From Chitinophagaceae bacterium (GTDB lineage Bacteria > Bacteroidota > Bacteroidia > Chitinophagales > Chitinophagaceae), in the NCBI GenBank assembly GCA_016722465.1, contig JADKJC010000013.1:868001-932000 (forward strand): 64,000 nucleotides of DNA, given 5' to 3'. Both the position numbers and the translations under genes were made by a program. Under the pieces are notes generated by a model. The model was given only the letters and a program-made list of their open reading frames with translations, was not told where the DNA came from and ran no database searches. Below, one piece after another: positions 32,327-41,016 of this stretch (position 1 is the first letter of the stretch; the number at the start of each line of letters is the position of its first letter).

Positions 32327-32959
32327 ATGCTTATCATCAGCAATTATCAAAAGCAATACCCGGGCACGGACACTCCTGTACTGTCAATAACCAAACTTGA
32401 ACTGGCAGCTGGCTGCTATTGGATAAAAGGTGAAAACGGGTCGGGTAAAACATCACTAATCAAATCCATCGCCGGCCTTCTTCCGTGTACCGGCGAAATT
32501 GCTGTCAATGGTTTGAACATCCGAAATAACAGGATGGGCTATACCAAAATTGTATACTACGCTGAAGCTGAACCTCAATACCCGGGTTTCTTAACCGGTA
32601 AAGAACTCATGGATTTTTATTTCGCCACAAAAAAGGGGCATCTTCCGCACAAATTGATCAAAGGCCTTGGTGTAGATCAATTCATGAACAGTAAAACAGC
32701 AGTCTATTCCAGCGGCATGATGAAGAAACTTTCGCTGGTACTGGGTTTCACCGGCAATCCGGCACTGATTTTACTTGATGAACCTTTGATTGCCCTGGAT
32801 GCAGCAGCAGTTGACACATTACAACATACCATAACCGCATACTGTAACCAGGGTATTTCTTTTATTGTTACTTCTCACCAACCGCTTGATAATAGTATTG
32901 TAAAAGTGGATGCCGGTTTTATCATTAAAGACAAAACACTGTTGAAGGAAAATCAATGA
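32327..32959 (+). CDS. ABC transporter ATP-binding protein
   Basis: 210 residues. Walker A GENGSGKTS (about 35-43), Walker B LILLDEP, and the H-loop TSHQ are present, so it should hydrolyse ATP. The signature motif is YSSGMMKK in place of LSGGQ, a weakened version seen in small exporter ATPases. The last codons overlap the next gene by ATGA, so the two form one transporter, probably an exporter of the CcmA/small-ABC kind. Substrate unknown. Confidence 0.88.
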   Translation: MLIISNYQKQYPGTDTPVLSITKLELAAGCYWIKGENGSGKTSLIKSIAGLLPCTGEIAVNGLNIRNNRMGYTKIVYYAEAEPQYPGFLTGKELMDFYFATKKGHLPHKLIKGLGVDQFMNSKTAVYSSGMMKKLSLVLGFTGNPALILLDEPLIALDAAAVDTLQHTITAYCNQGISFIVTSHQPLDNSIVKVDAGFIIKDKTLLKENQ

Positions 32960-34065
32960 AAGCCGCCTGGAACATATTGAGCAAAATAATGGTGAAACAA
33001 TTCTATATTGCCAATGCCGGGTTCTTTTTATTCCTGTTCCTTTTCTTTTTTGGGATTGTGCAGGCAGGGCAATTGATCTGGTACCACCATTCGCTGATGC
33101 TGGCAATGATCAGCTCCCCCCTGTTTCTTTTTATAGTGATGACGGCCTGGTTGCTTTACAATTGCAAGTGCATACTGTTTTGTACAAGTGTTATTCAATC
33201 CGGCAACGGTGGTTTTTTATACATGCTGAGAGCATTACCATTTTCAAAACAATTATTGCTCTATGTATTTGTTGGTACTGTTTTGTACCTGCCGGTACTT
33301 GCCTATGCCTGCATTTTAGCAACTGTTGCTTACACTACAGGTGCTGCAATCGTTTCCGTGCAGGTAGCCGCCTATCAATTACTGATGATTATCATCAGCA
33401 CCACTGCTATTTACAGCGCAATCAATAAAACAGGTGAATCAGCCGTTACAAAACTGGTTGCCACACTTGGAAGTTTATTGAGTATAAGGATCGGGTACCA
33501 TGCATTTTTGATCACTTACATTTTGCATTCCAGGAAAGTTACTTTTGCAGTAGTCAAATTATTTTCCCTGTTAATGCTGTCGATGTTGTTTGTAAGAAAC
33601 AGCGATAGTTTTGATACTGATCTCTTCAGTATCTTTTACCCGTTGACCATTACTGCACATGCAGCGCTCGTGTTGCATTGTGTTGATTTCAATGAAACGC
33701 TTTTGCAATGCAACCGTAATTTACCCCTGCATTGGCTAAAGGTGGCCTGCATGTATTTACTTACCTGGTTTATTATTTTATTGCCGGAAGCTGCCTTTAT
33801 GCTCATCAACAATCATGGTAATATGCCGGTGGATATTATCATCCTGCAATCGATGGCAGCTGTTGCATGCCTGTTGTTGTTTACAGGCATGGCCTATGCA
33901 TGCGGTTTGGATATGGAACGCTATTTATTGTTTGTATTCATGGTTTATATCATACTGCTGATACTGCAAAAATCGGCGGGTCATTTGGTAACCCTGGCTG
34001 CATTTTCTGCGTTGGCATTGGCAGTATTTCAATCACATTATTATTCTTTTGAGAGAGAAAAATAG
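32956..34065 (+). CDS. ABC transporter membrane subunit
   Basis: 369 residues with about nine to ten hydrophobic helices through the whole chain (for example FFLFLFLFFFGIVQAGQL, FMVYIILLILQ) and no soluble domain. It starts inside the stop of the ATPase gene (ATGA), which marks it as its partner permease. The family is not one of the well-known export types. I cannot assign a substrate. Confidence 0.8.
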   Translation: MKAAWNILSKIMVKQFYIANAGFFLFLFLFFFGIVQAGQLIWYHHSLMLAMISSPLFLFIVMTAWLLYNCKCILFCTSVIQSGNGGFLYMLRALPFSKQLLLYVFVGTVLYLPVLAYACILATVAYTTGAAIVSVQVAAYQLLMIIISTTAIYSAINKTGESAVTKLVATLGSLLSIRIGYHAFLITYILHSRKVTFAVVKLFSLLMLSMLFVRNSDSFDTDLFSIFYPLTITAHAALVLHCVDFNETLLQCNRNLPLHWLKVACMYLLTWFIILLPEAAFMLINNHGNMPVDIIILQSMAAVACLLLFTGMAYACGLDMERYLLFVFMVYIILLILQKSAGHLVTLAAFSALALAVFQSHYYSFEREK

Positions 34066-34141
34066 TATTGCCGTTGAGGTGCTCAGGCGTTGAGAATTTA
34101 AAGGGAAGGATAATTAACAACCCCAGACGTCTTTACGCCTT

Positions 34142-34168
34142 CCCGGCGAAAAAATATATTTTGCCGGG
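34142..34168. terminator. hairpin between convergent genes
   Basis: CCCGGC / GCCGGG arms flank an A-rich and T-rich interior that can extend the stem. It lies between the stops at 34065 and 34218. No U tract follows on either side, so termination is tentative. Confidence 0.35.
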
Positions 34169-34217
34169 TATCTGTTAAAAATAATAATTGCCGTATCGTC
34201 CTGAAAAATCAAACCTC

Positions 34218-34814
34218 CTAGCAGCAATCTTTATTTACCATGTTTACAAACAACTCCGCTCCCATTCTTGGCGCTATTGAATTACAACAAGGTTCCATCA
34301 CCGCAATATCAAAATAAGGCTGAAACAATTCCTTGTATTCATTTTCATTGCCCCCAAATGGTGGGCCGCTTTCAAATTGTTTACTGAATAACAAACCAAT
34401 TAACTTGCCGCCGGGTTTTAATAACTGCTGCATTTTTTTTGCGTAGTTTTCCCGGAGAGAGGGCTCCAGCGCACAAAAGAAAGTTTGTTCTACCACCAGG
34501 TCGTATTGCCCTGCATGCTCAAAAAAATCAGCACAAACAATTTTTAAACCTTTTGATAAATATGCACCGAAGTCCTGCTCCAATTTTTCACACAGTGTGG
34601 TGGAAATATCAATCAATGTAATATTGGAAAAATCGTTTTGCAGCAGGTATGCGGCTTCGTAGCTGTTGCCGCAGCCCGGAATGAGAATAGAAATATTTTT
34701 ACAGGTTAGCTGATCAACATATTCTTTCAATGGTGAAGTGATGGCACCTGTATCCCAGCCTGTATCCTGCTTGATATAGCGGTTGCTCCAGTACTGATCA
34801 TCCAGTGTACTCAT
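34218..34814 (-). CDS. TPMT-superfamily SAM-dependent methyltransferase
   Basis: 198 residues. The start DDQYWSNRYIKQDTGWDTGA is the hallmark of thiopurine S-methyltransferase-like enzymes (WxxRY...GWD). The SAM-binding strand ILIPGCGNSYEA and the VEQTFFCALEP segment also match. These enzymes methylate sulfur, selenium, tellurium or halide substrates. The gene overlaps the upstream CDF transporter by ATGA, so it is in an operon with a metal exporter, which makes a metalloid or thiol substrate plausible. Confidence 0.85.
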   Translation of the reverse strand: MSTLDDQYWSNRYIKQDTGWDTGAITSPLKEYVDQLTCKNISILIPGCGNSYEAAYLLQNDFSNITLIDISTTLCEKLEQDFGAYLSKGLKIVCADFFEHAGQYDLVVEQTFFCALEPSLRENYAKKMQQLLKPGGKLIGLLFSKQFESGPPFGGNENEYKELFQPYFDIAVMEPCCNSIAPRMGAELFVNMVNKDCC

Positions 34815-35794
34815 AACTGGTGTTTTTGGTTACTGATGATATTCTCCACCGTCCACTCCACTCTTTTTTCAAAAGGGTATTTTCGTACGTTGCATTGCTG
34901 TTTGCTGCAGATGGAGCAACTGAAATCCAGGCAGCCATCTGTGTGTACAAAGAACTCGATCGATTCACCAAATTCTTTTTTCATCAGGTCTGTCAACTCA
35001 TCAATTTCTGTATGTGCTTCATGCATATTAAGGTACCAGGGCAGGGTAAGATGACAATCCACGTGCAGCCTGCTGCCATACTGTATAATACGCAGATTGT
35101 GCAAATCGATCCAATTCTCTCTCCTGTTGCCATTCAGGAGCAGCACCATTTTTCTAATGAGTGTTTCATCTGCTTCATCCATAATTCCGGCAATGGAAGT
35201 ACGCACAATTTTATACCCGGTAAACATGATGATGAATGCAAACAGCATGGCAACTGCACTATCAATCCAGGTGAACTTAAAAAAATAAAGCAATGCAAGT
35301 CCTACAATAATTCCAAGTGTTGAATAGGTATCTGTTTGCAGATGTTTGCCACTTGATATTAATACGAGTGAATTACTTTTTTTACCGGCATTGACGCAAA
35401 AAGCACCAGCGATGTAATTGATTACTGCTGTAGCGCCGACCAGTAAAATACCATAGTCCAGTTGCTGAATGGTATGCGGATGCAGCAGGTTATTGATGGC
35501 TTCATACACAATGATGATGCCCGCCACGGTTATCAATGTTCCTTCCACCGCAGCCGAAATAAATTCGGCCTTGCCATGCCCGTAAGGATGGTCCTTATCA
35601 ATTGGCTTAGCGCTCACATACAGGCTGTACACACCGATGAGGCCAGCCACTACATTTACTGTACTTTCAAGTGCATCCGTTAAAATTGCTACTGAACCGG
35701 TAAGCCACCAGGCAATTAATTTTGTAATGAACAGCACGATACCTACAGCAGTGATGATCTTTTGAAGACGCAGGTTTTGTTTTGCAGTAACCAC
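34811..35794 (-). CDS. cation diffusion facilitator (CDF) metal transporter with C-terminal Cys cluster
   Basis: 327 residues from a GTG start. Six membrane helices (about 10-200). The metal site motif TDALEST (helix 2) departs from the usual HxxxD form, while HPYGHGK (loop) is typical. The cytoplasmic domain (about 205-300) ends in CLDFSCSICSKQQC, a cysteine cluster not found in standard FieF/ZitB. The family exports Zn, Fe, Mn, Co or Cd against protons. The cysteine tail suggests regulation by, or delivery of, a thiophilic metal. The start codon is uncertain because there is no ATG in the vicinity. Confidence 0.85.
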   Translation of the reverse strand: MVTAKQNLRLQKIITAVGIVLFITKLIAWWLTGSVAILTDALESTVNVVAGLIGVYSLYVSAKPIDKDHPYGHGKAEFISAAVEGTLITVAGIIIVYEAINNLLHPHTIQQLDYGILLVGATAVINYIAGAFCVNAGKKSNSLVLISSGKHLQTDTYSTLGIIVGLALLYFFKFTWIDSAVAMLFAFIIMFTGYKIVRTSIAGIMDEADETLIRKMVLLLNGNRRENWIDLHNLRIIQYGSRLHVDCHLTLPWYLNMHEAHTEIDELTDLMKKEFGESIEFFVHTDGCLDFSCSICSKQQCNVRKYPFEKRVEWTVENIISNQKHQL

Positions 35795-36025
35795 GAAGAA
35801 AAATTGAGGCGCAAAGATAACCGCTATTCTGCTACCAGTTTTACTTTATTGCATTCAGCCTGCAGGCAGCATTCTAATCAATCAACGCATCCTTTTCCGA
35901 AATTGTTACGGCTATGTGTAAATGTGACTAAAAATCCTTTACTTTATCACGCAACTTATCCTGTTACCTGTTGAATGCTGCTGATCCGTTGTCCTGTATA
36001 CCAATTAACAAAATCATTACTGCTG

Positions 36026-38841
36026 ATGAGAAAGATCTCTACTGTTATTTTCATTCTTGTATGTTCCCTTTTTTGCAAAAGCCCAAACATTTAGCTGGAG
36101 CGGTTATTCACCCATTATAGCCACACATATTGATACCGTTTTTATCCCGGTATCAGGCCTCCCGACTGTACTCAACACCAGTTTTGGCGTCTCAAAAGTG
36201 TGCTTTGATATAAGCCATTCAGATAAAACCAATCTTACAGTACTGCTGGTTTCACCTGGAGGCAATTCGGTAATATTGGTAGAAGGCCAGGGTTCGCCGG
36301 GCAACAATTTTAGCGGCACCTGCGTTGGTATGGATGGCGTTCCCTTCCAGTCGGTTGTGCCCCCGTTTTCAGGAACATTCCTGCCTACAGGAAATTTAAG
36401 CAACTTCAACAGTGGCATCGATCCCAATGGTACCTGGATGCTCCTTACCAGCGACAATGTTAATCCTGATACAGGGTCAGTAAGATTTGCCAGTATCACA
36501 TTCAGCAACGATCCGCCACAAGGCAATGGCCTTGGTGGCAACAACCTGGGGCCACAAGGGCCTTTTATCAAACCTGGTTTGGTTTGCCCGGGTGGTGCGT
36601 CAGGCTGCGATCTTCTTCCGGATATGACTGCTTCTGCCTTTGATATACAAACAAGTTTCCAGGAAACACCCGGCGTATTGAGAATATCCAATTCCACCCC
36701 TAATATTGGCTATGGCCCACTTGAAATATTTGGAATTGATTCGTGTTTTTGTAACGGGGTACCTTCACCCTGCAACCAAACATGCACGAACGGAGTGCAG
36801 CTACAACACATCATAAGGCAGAGGGTTTACAGGAAGATACCAGGCACAGATACATTGGGGTTTTATGACAGGGATGCAGGCAGAATGACCTATCACCCTG
36901 AGCATGGGCACCTGCATGTTGACCATTGGGCAGACTTTACACTTCGCAGTGCAACATCCGATCCTGACCCTCGCAACTGGCCCATTGTTGGCACAAGTGT
37001 AAAACAAAGTTACTGCCTCATCAACCTGCGCACCTGTCCCGGAAGTCCCGGCTATTGTGTTGATAACAATGGAAACAACATCTCAACTTTCCCCAACTAT
37101 GGCTTTGGTTATTATAGCGGCTGTGGTATGAACCAGGGGATTTATCCCGGTTATTTTGATGTATACAGCACAGGACTCAATGAACCGATCTTACTCGATA
37201 ATGTTTGTAACGGTACTTACTATGTAGTTTCAATCACTGATCCCAACAACATATTCCTGGAAAGCGATGAAACCAATAATTGGGCGGTTGTTCCGGTAAC
37301 CTTAACCAGGCAACAAAGCAACCCTACCATCACTTCAAGTTCTCCATACCTGTGCCCCAATGGGGGAAACATTGTGCTCACAGCCAGCACGGCCTCTTCT
37401 TATTTGTGGTCAACTGGTGAAACCACGCAATCAATTACGGTTTCCGATACCGGCAGCTATACTGTAAATATACCATGCGGCACATCCCAACCATTTCCGG
37501 TAACCTATCTTCCGCAAGGAGCTGCGCCTGCATTGTCTATTGCAATCACCAACGGCAGTTTACCAGCCTGTCCGGGCAGTAAAATCACATTTAAAGCCAC
37601 CCCGGTTAATGGGGGCACTACACCTGCATACCAATGGAAAGTAGATGATGTAAATATGGGCAGCAGCAGCGATACCTTTACATTGACTGCCTCCACCAAC
37701 GGGCAGGTTGTTTCCTGCACTTACTTCCAGTATCAGTTGCTTTGCCAGCTTGCCGCTCCCGGTTGACAGTATGTCAATTTTGGTTCCCCCGGTAAACAGT
37801 TTTGATGCGGTGGTTACACAAACAAAAGGGTTCAATCCCTTCTGCCCGGGGGATACTGTTACTTTTAAAGCTGCTGCGATAATAGGTTACAACCCTGCTT
37901 ATCAATGGAAGGTTGACGGTAATAATGCAGGCATCAATTCGCCGGAATTTACCAGTGCTTTATTAAATGCGGGCCAGGCAATTACATGTGCCATCACCGC
38001 AATGCCCGGGTGTGGCGTGGATGCTAAAATAGGTACAGAGGGTGTTTTTAATGATGTCACCACTACTAACGGTGCAGCCTACCCAACTTATTATGGCAAT
38101 GGCCATCAGCAATATTTAATAAGAGCATCAGAATTATTTGCGCTTGGTTTTTCTGCCGGCACGTTCAACAGGCTCGGTTTTGTTACCGGCAGCAATGTGG
38201 GCAATCCGGATACGCTTCAGGAATATACCATAAGGATAGCGCAGGTAGGCAATGCGGCGCTTACAGGAGTTATGCTTACCCCTTCTTTCAACACTGTTTT
38301 CGGGCCTTATAACTATGCACCCGCTACCAACAGCATCAACTATCACAATTTTTCTACTCCCTTAAACTGGGATGGCACCAGCAACCTGCTGATTGATATT
38401 TGTTTTAGCAGTGATGTATATGGTAGCGCCAGCTATCAAACACGTACTTCTGCAACCCCTTTTGTATCCAGTTCAAGGTTTCAGAAAGACTACAACGTAG
38501 TTTCCCCCTGTGATTCACTCATTGGATTCACAGCTAATATGAGGCCTTACATGCTTTTATCGAAAATAGCTCAAACCGAAGTCACCAGCGAGCCTATTAC
38601 ACTGGAAAAGCTGGAACCTGTTTACCGCTTTACAGGCACAGGCAACTGGGATATACCTGCCAACTGGTTAAATAGCAAAATGCCGCCTGAGCATGTGCTG
38701 CATTGTGCCGAAATAATTATTGATCCTTCATCCGGGGAATGTGTTTTAAATAAAGCGCAGGTGATAGCGCCGGGAGCAAAGATCACCGTTGTAACCGGGA
38801 AAAAATTCAGGGTGATTGGGGATGTGTTGGTGCAGGAATAA
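36026..38841 (+). CDS. secreted P-domain / lysyl-oxidase-like / Ig protein, two frameshifts
   Basis: About 938 residues. ATG 36026 gives signal MRKISTVIFILVCSLFAKAQ once the T run at 36069-36074 loses a base. A second break lies near 37720. Order: proprotein-convertase P domain (about 25-165: VCFDISHSDKTNLTVLLVSP ... DPNGTWML); lysyl-oxidase-like domain (about 190-420); Ig-like modules with YQWKVD; C-terminal GNGNW module. In the oxidase-like part HPEHGHLHVDHW supplies the copper histidines, KQSYCLINL the lysine and GYFDVY the tyrosine that would form the LTQ cofactor, and SDETNNWAVVPV closes the domain. Lysyl oxidases deaminate lysine side chains and crosslink proteins. No peptidase precedes the P domain. 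Next to it lies a copper-protein/di-heme pair. Activity is inference. Confidence 0.78.
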
Positions 38842-38860
38842 ATCACTTTTTATTATAACT

Positions 38861-38893
38861 AAAAGCCGGTTGTACTATACAACTGGCTTTTTT
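38861..38893 (+). terminator. intrinsic terminator
   Basis: AAAAGCCGGTTGTA pairs with TACAACTGGCTTTT (one G-T pair) around a CTA loop, and a T run follows. It lies 19 bases after the stop of the lysyl-oxidase-like gene. Confidence 0.82.
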
Positions 38894-38988
38894 GTTTTCT
38901 CAAATCAATTATTGCACAATGGATTTAATGACCTTGAAACATTTTCTGATTTTGGCTTTGATAGCAGTGTGCGAATACCGCAATATTG

Positions 38989-39997
38989 TTAGTTCCGGGG
39001 GTAGTTGTGCCGGGGGTTAAAAACAAACTCCCTGTCGTTCAATGTAAGCAAAAAAACAAGCAGGTCTTCCTTATCTGCAGGAGAAAGAACAATTGGTTTC
39101 TTAAGTTTTTCCGACAGTGTTTTACCGGGTTGTATACCTGTTGTATAATGATCTATAACCTGCTGCAGCTTTTTAAACCTGCCATCGTGCATATAGGGAA
39201 AAGTAAAACTTAAATTCCGAAGGCTTGGGATTTTAAAACAAGGCTGTCTTCACTTTTGAGTAATTGCCCACCTTCCGAAATCATTCAATACAGTGTCAAC
39301 AGGCAGCCCGTTGTTAGCAAATGAATAATCAGTGAACATCGGCTCTTTATGGCAGGCATTGCAATTCTTTTTAAAAATTGAATAGCCTTTTTTTTCTCTT
39401 TCTGTGAAGCTGGCTTTACCCTGTTTTACCTGGTCATATTTTTGCGTTTGCAGAAATAAGGGTAAGCTGAAACTGGGCCAGGGCCTTTTAATACTTTTTC
39501 CCCCGTAACAATACTGTCGGCAAATGCCTTGTAAAAAAGTTACGGTAATAGGCAGAAGCATTCAGCTTTTTAACAACGGATTGTATTGTTTCGCCCATTT
39601 CTTTTGGATGGCTTAAGGCAGCCAGCGGCTGCATATCAAGATGATTGATGGAACCATCCCACATAAACTTTTTTTGCCACGCCAGGTTAAATAGTGCCGG
39701 CGCATTCCGTGTACCAACCTGGTCATGTATGCCGTGACTTAATTGATGGTCAGTATGGGAAAAAGCATTGTAAGGTGAATGGCAGGATGCACAGGAAATA
39801 GTGTTGTTGGATGATAAGACAGGGCTGTAAAAAAGATTGCGCCCTAATTCAATTGTGGAAGAATCCAACGGGTTTTTAGTGAAATTGTACTGCGGCTCCG
39901 GAAAATATCCGGGGTAAATTAATTGAGTGTCATTGATGGTAAACGACAGCAATAAAACAAGTGCCGCAATACCAGTTATGGTTATTTTCATTTTCAT
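38989..39997 (-). CDS. di-heme cytochrome c peroxidase / MbnH-like enzyme, frameshifted
   Basis: About 340 residues across three frames. Signal MKMKITITGIAALVLLLSF; then LGRNLFYSPVLSSNNTISCASCHSP (read as TISCASCHSP, first heme site) and NAFSHTDHQLSHG, NAPALFNLAWQKKFMWDG; second heme motif KKNCNACHKEP; end MHDGRFKKLQQVIDHYTTG and VFLLTLNDREF. This is the MauG/CcpA di-heme fold. The start codon overlaps the stop of the MbnP-like gene (ATGA). In methanobactin operons the MbnP/MbnH pair is a copper protein plus the di-heme enzyme that oxidises one of its tryptophans to kynurenine. That is the likely role here. Breaks are near 39240 and 39500-39550. Confidence 0.78.
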
Positions 39998-40700
39998 TTT
40001 GCAATACTAAAAGCCTGTGCAATTTTTTTTGCTATCCCTGTTGCCTTTCATTTGGGCTCATCACTTCATACAATTCACCAATATTAACCTGGTTCAAAAA
40101 TGCCTTTACATCAAAAACAACAGCAATTGTTGTACTGTCTGCAACAGGCAAATCAAGCTGCTGTATTGTATTATAGGGATATTGGTAGCCGCCGATATGA
40201 AAAGCAAACTGGTTTTTCCTGGCCGGGCAAATACGGCTTCTGCCTTCTAATTTTAAATTGATATAACCGCTTCGCCATTCCCAGTACATTCCATTCGTTG
40301 GATCCAGGTCGCCTCCGGATGCACCAGCTTCATTTGTAGTACTGTCCACTCCTATATTAAATACCATACGGTTGAATTTTACATTCTTACCAATTGTACA
40401 GGAGATGCTTTGCGATGCAGGGTTTTCAATATCAATTAAGTGGTGCTTCTTTTCAACCTCATCAACCAATTCATTACCCTGGTAAAACCTGATGCCAGAG
40501 ATATAAAATTTGAGTACCTCAATTTCAACGCTATCGTTTTTATAAGAGTATTTTTTCCCGATTTCAACCGGCACGGCGTCATATTGCGGTATAAACCGTA
40601 TCGAAATGCTGTTTTGCTGGGAGTAAACTGAATTTGCAATACAGATAAACAGGGCGATAAAAACAAATCTCAATCCGGGTTGCTTCACAATTAGGTTCAC
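39994..40700 (-). CDS. MbnP-like copper-binding protein, one frameshift at the end
   Basis: About 235 residues, GTG start at 40700. Signal segment LRFVFIALFICIANSVYSQ. The mature beta-sandwich has EVLKFYISGIRFYQG, GVDSTTNEAGASGGDLDPTN, GMYWEWRSGYINLKLEG (the Trp-rich strand conserved in MbnP) and FHIGGYQYPYN. Near the stop, one more G in the GGG run at about 40048 extends the end to IAKKIAQAFSIAK with a stop overlapping the MbnH-like start. The family binds copper in the periplasm; its partner oxidises a tryptophan. No methanobactin precursor gene is visible. Confidence 0.78.
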
Positions 40701-41016
40701 TTTTTAAATGGCTGTAAACTTACTACTAATCTTTTCAAAATTTTAAACCGACCAATCTTATTTGCTCCACAGTTGCTTGTAAATACGCAGAAAAACACAA
40801 GCGCAGGCAAAAAAACGCTTACTGGCACATAGCCCAGCACCATCGGGATACAATTTCAACAGCCATCCATTCATTTTGCCACCTCAATCCGTACATTTGC
40901 ACACTATTAAAAAAGTTGCGAAATGGTATGCAGTATAAGTGAGTGACACAAGGATGTTGACATGAAATACCAATGCCGGCAGCGTAAAAATTTCCGTAAC
41001 TGCGGAAAAAGGAAAT
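40701..41016. other. divergent gap upstream of valS, contains an interspersed repeat
   Basis: No gene is supported. The stretch 40931-40980 is one copy of a repeat also found at 63892. A valS promoter should be here but I cannot point to one. Confidence 0.4.
40931..40980 (+). repeat. interspersed repeat, copy 1 (CAGTAtAAGTGAGTGACACA type)
   Basis: The 50 bases from CAGTATAAGTGAGTGACACA to AATGCCGGC match 63892-63940 at most positions, including both ends. A shorter relative (GTACAAGAGTGCGAC) occurs on the minus strand at 54997 and 63722. Confidence 0.65.

Noticed and set aside
34142..34168. Small regulatory RNA at the GC-rich hairpin
   Set aside because: There is no promoter box or terminator U tract around it; a simple intergenic hairpin is enough.
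36026..36560. Subtilisin/kexin-type protease because of the P domain
   Set aside because: There is no catalytic Asp/His/Ser domain before it; the P domain begins right after the signal peptide.
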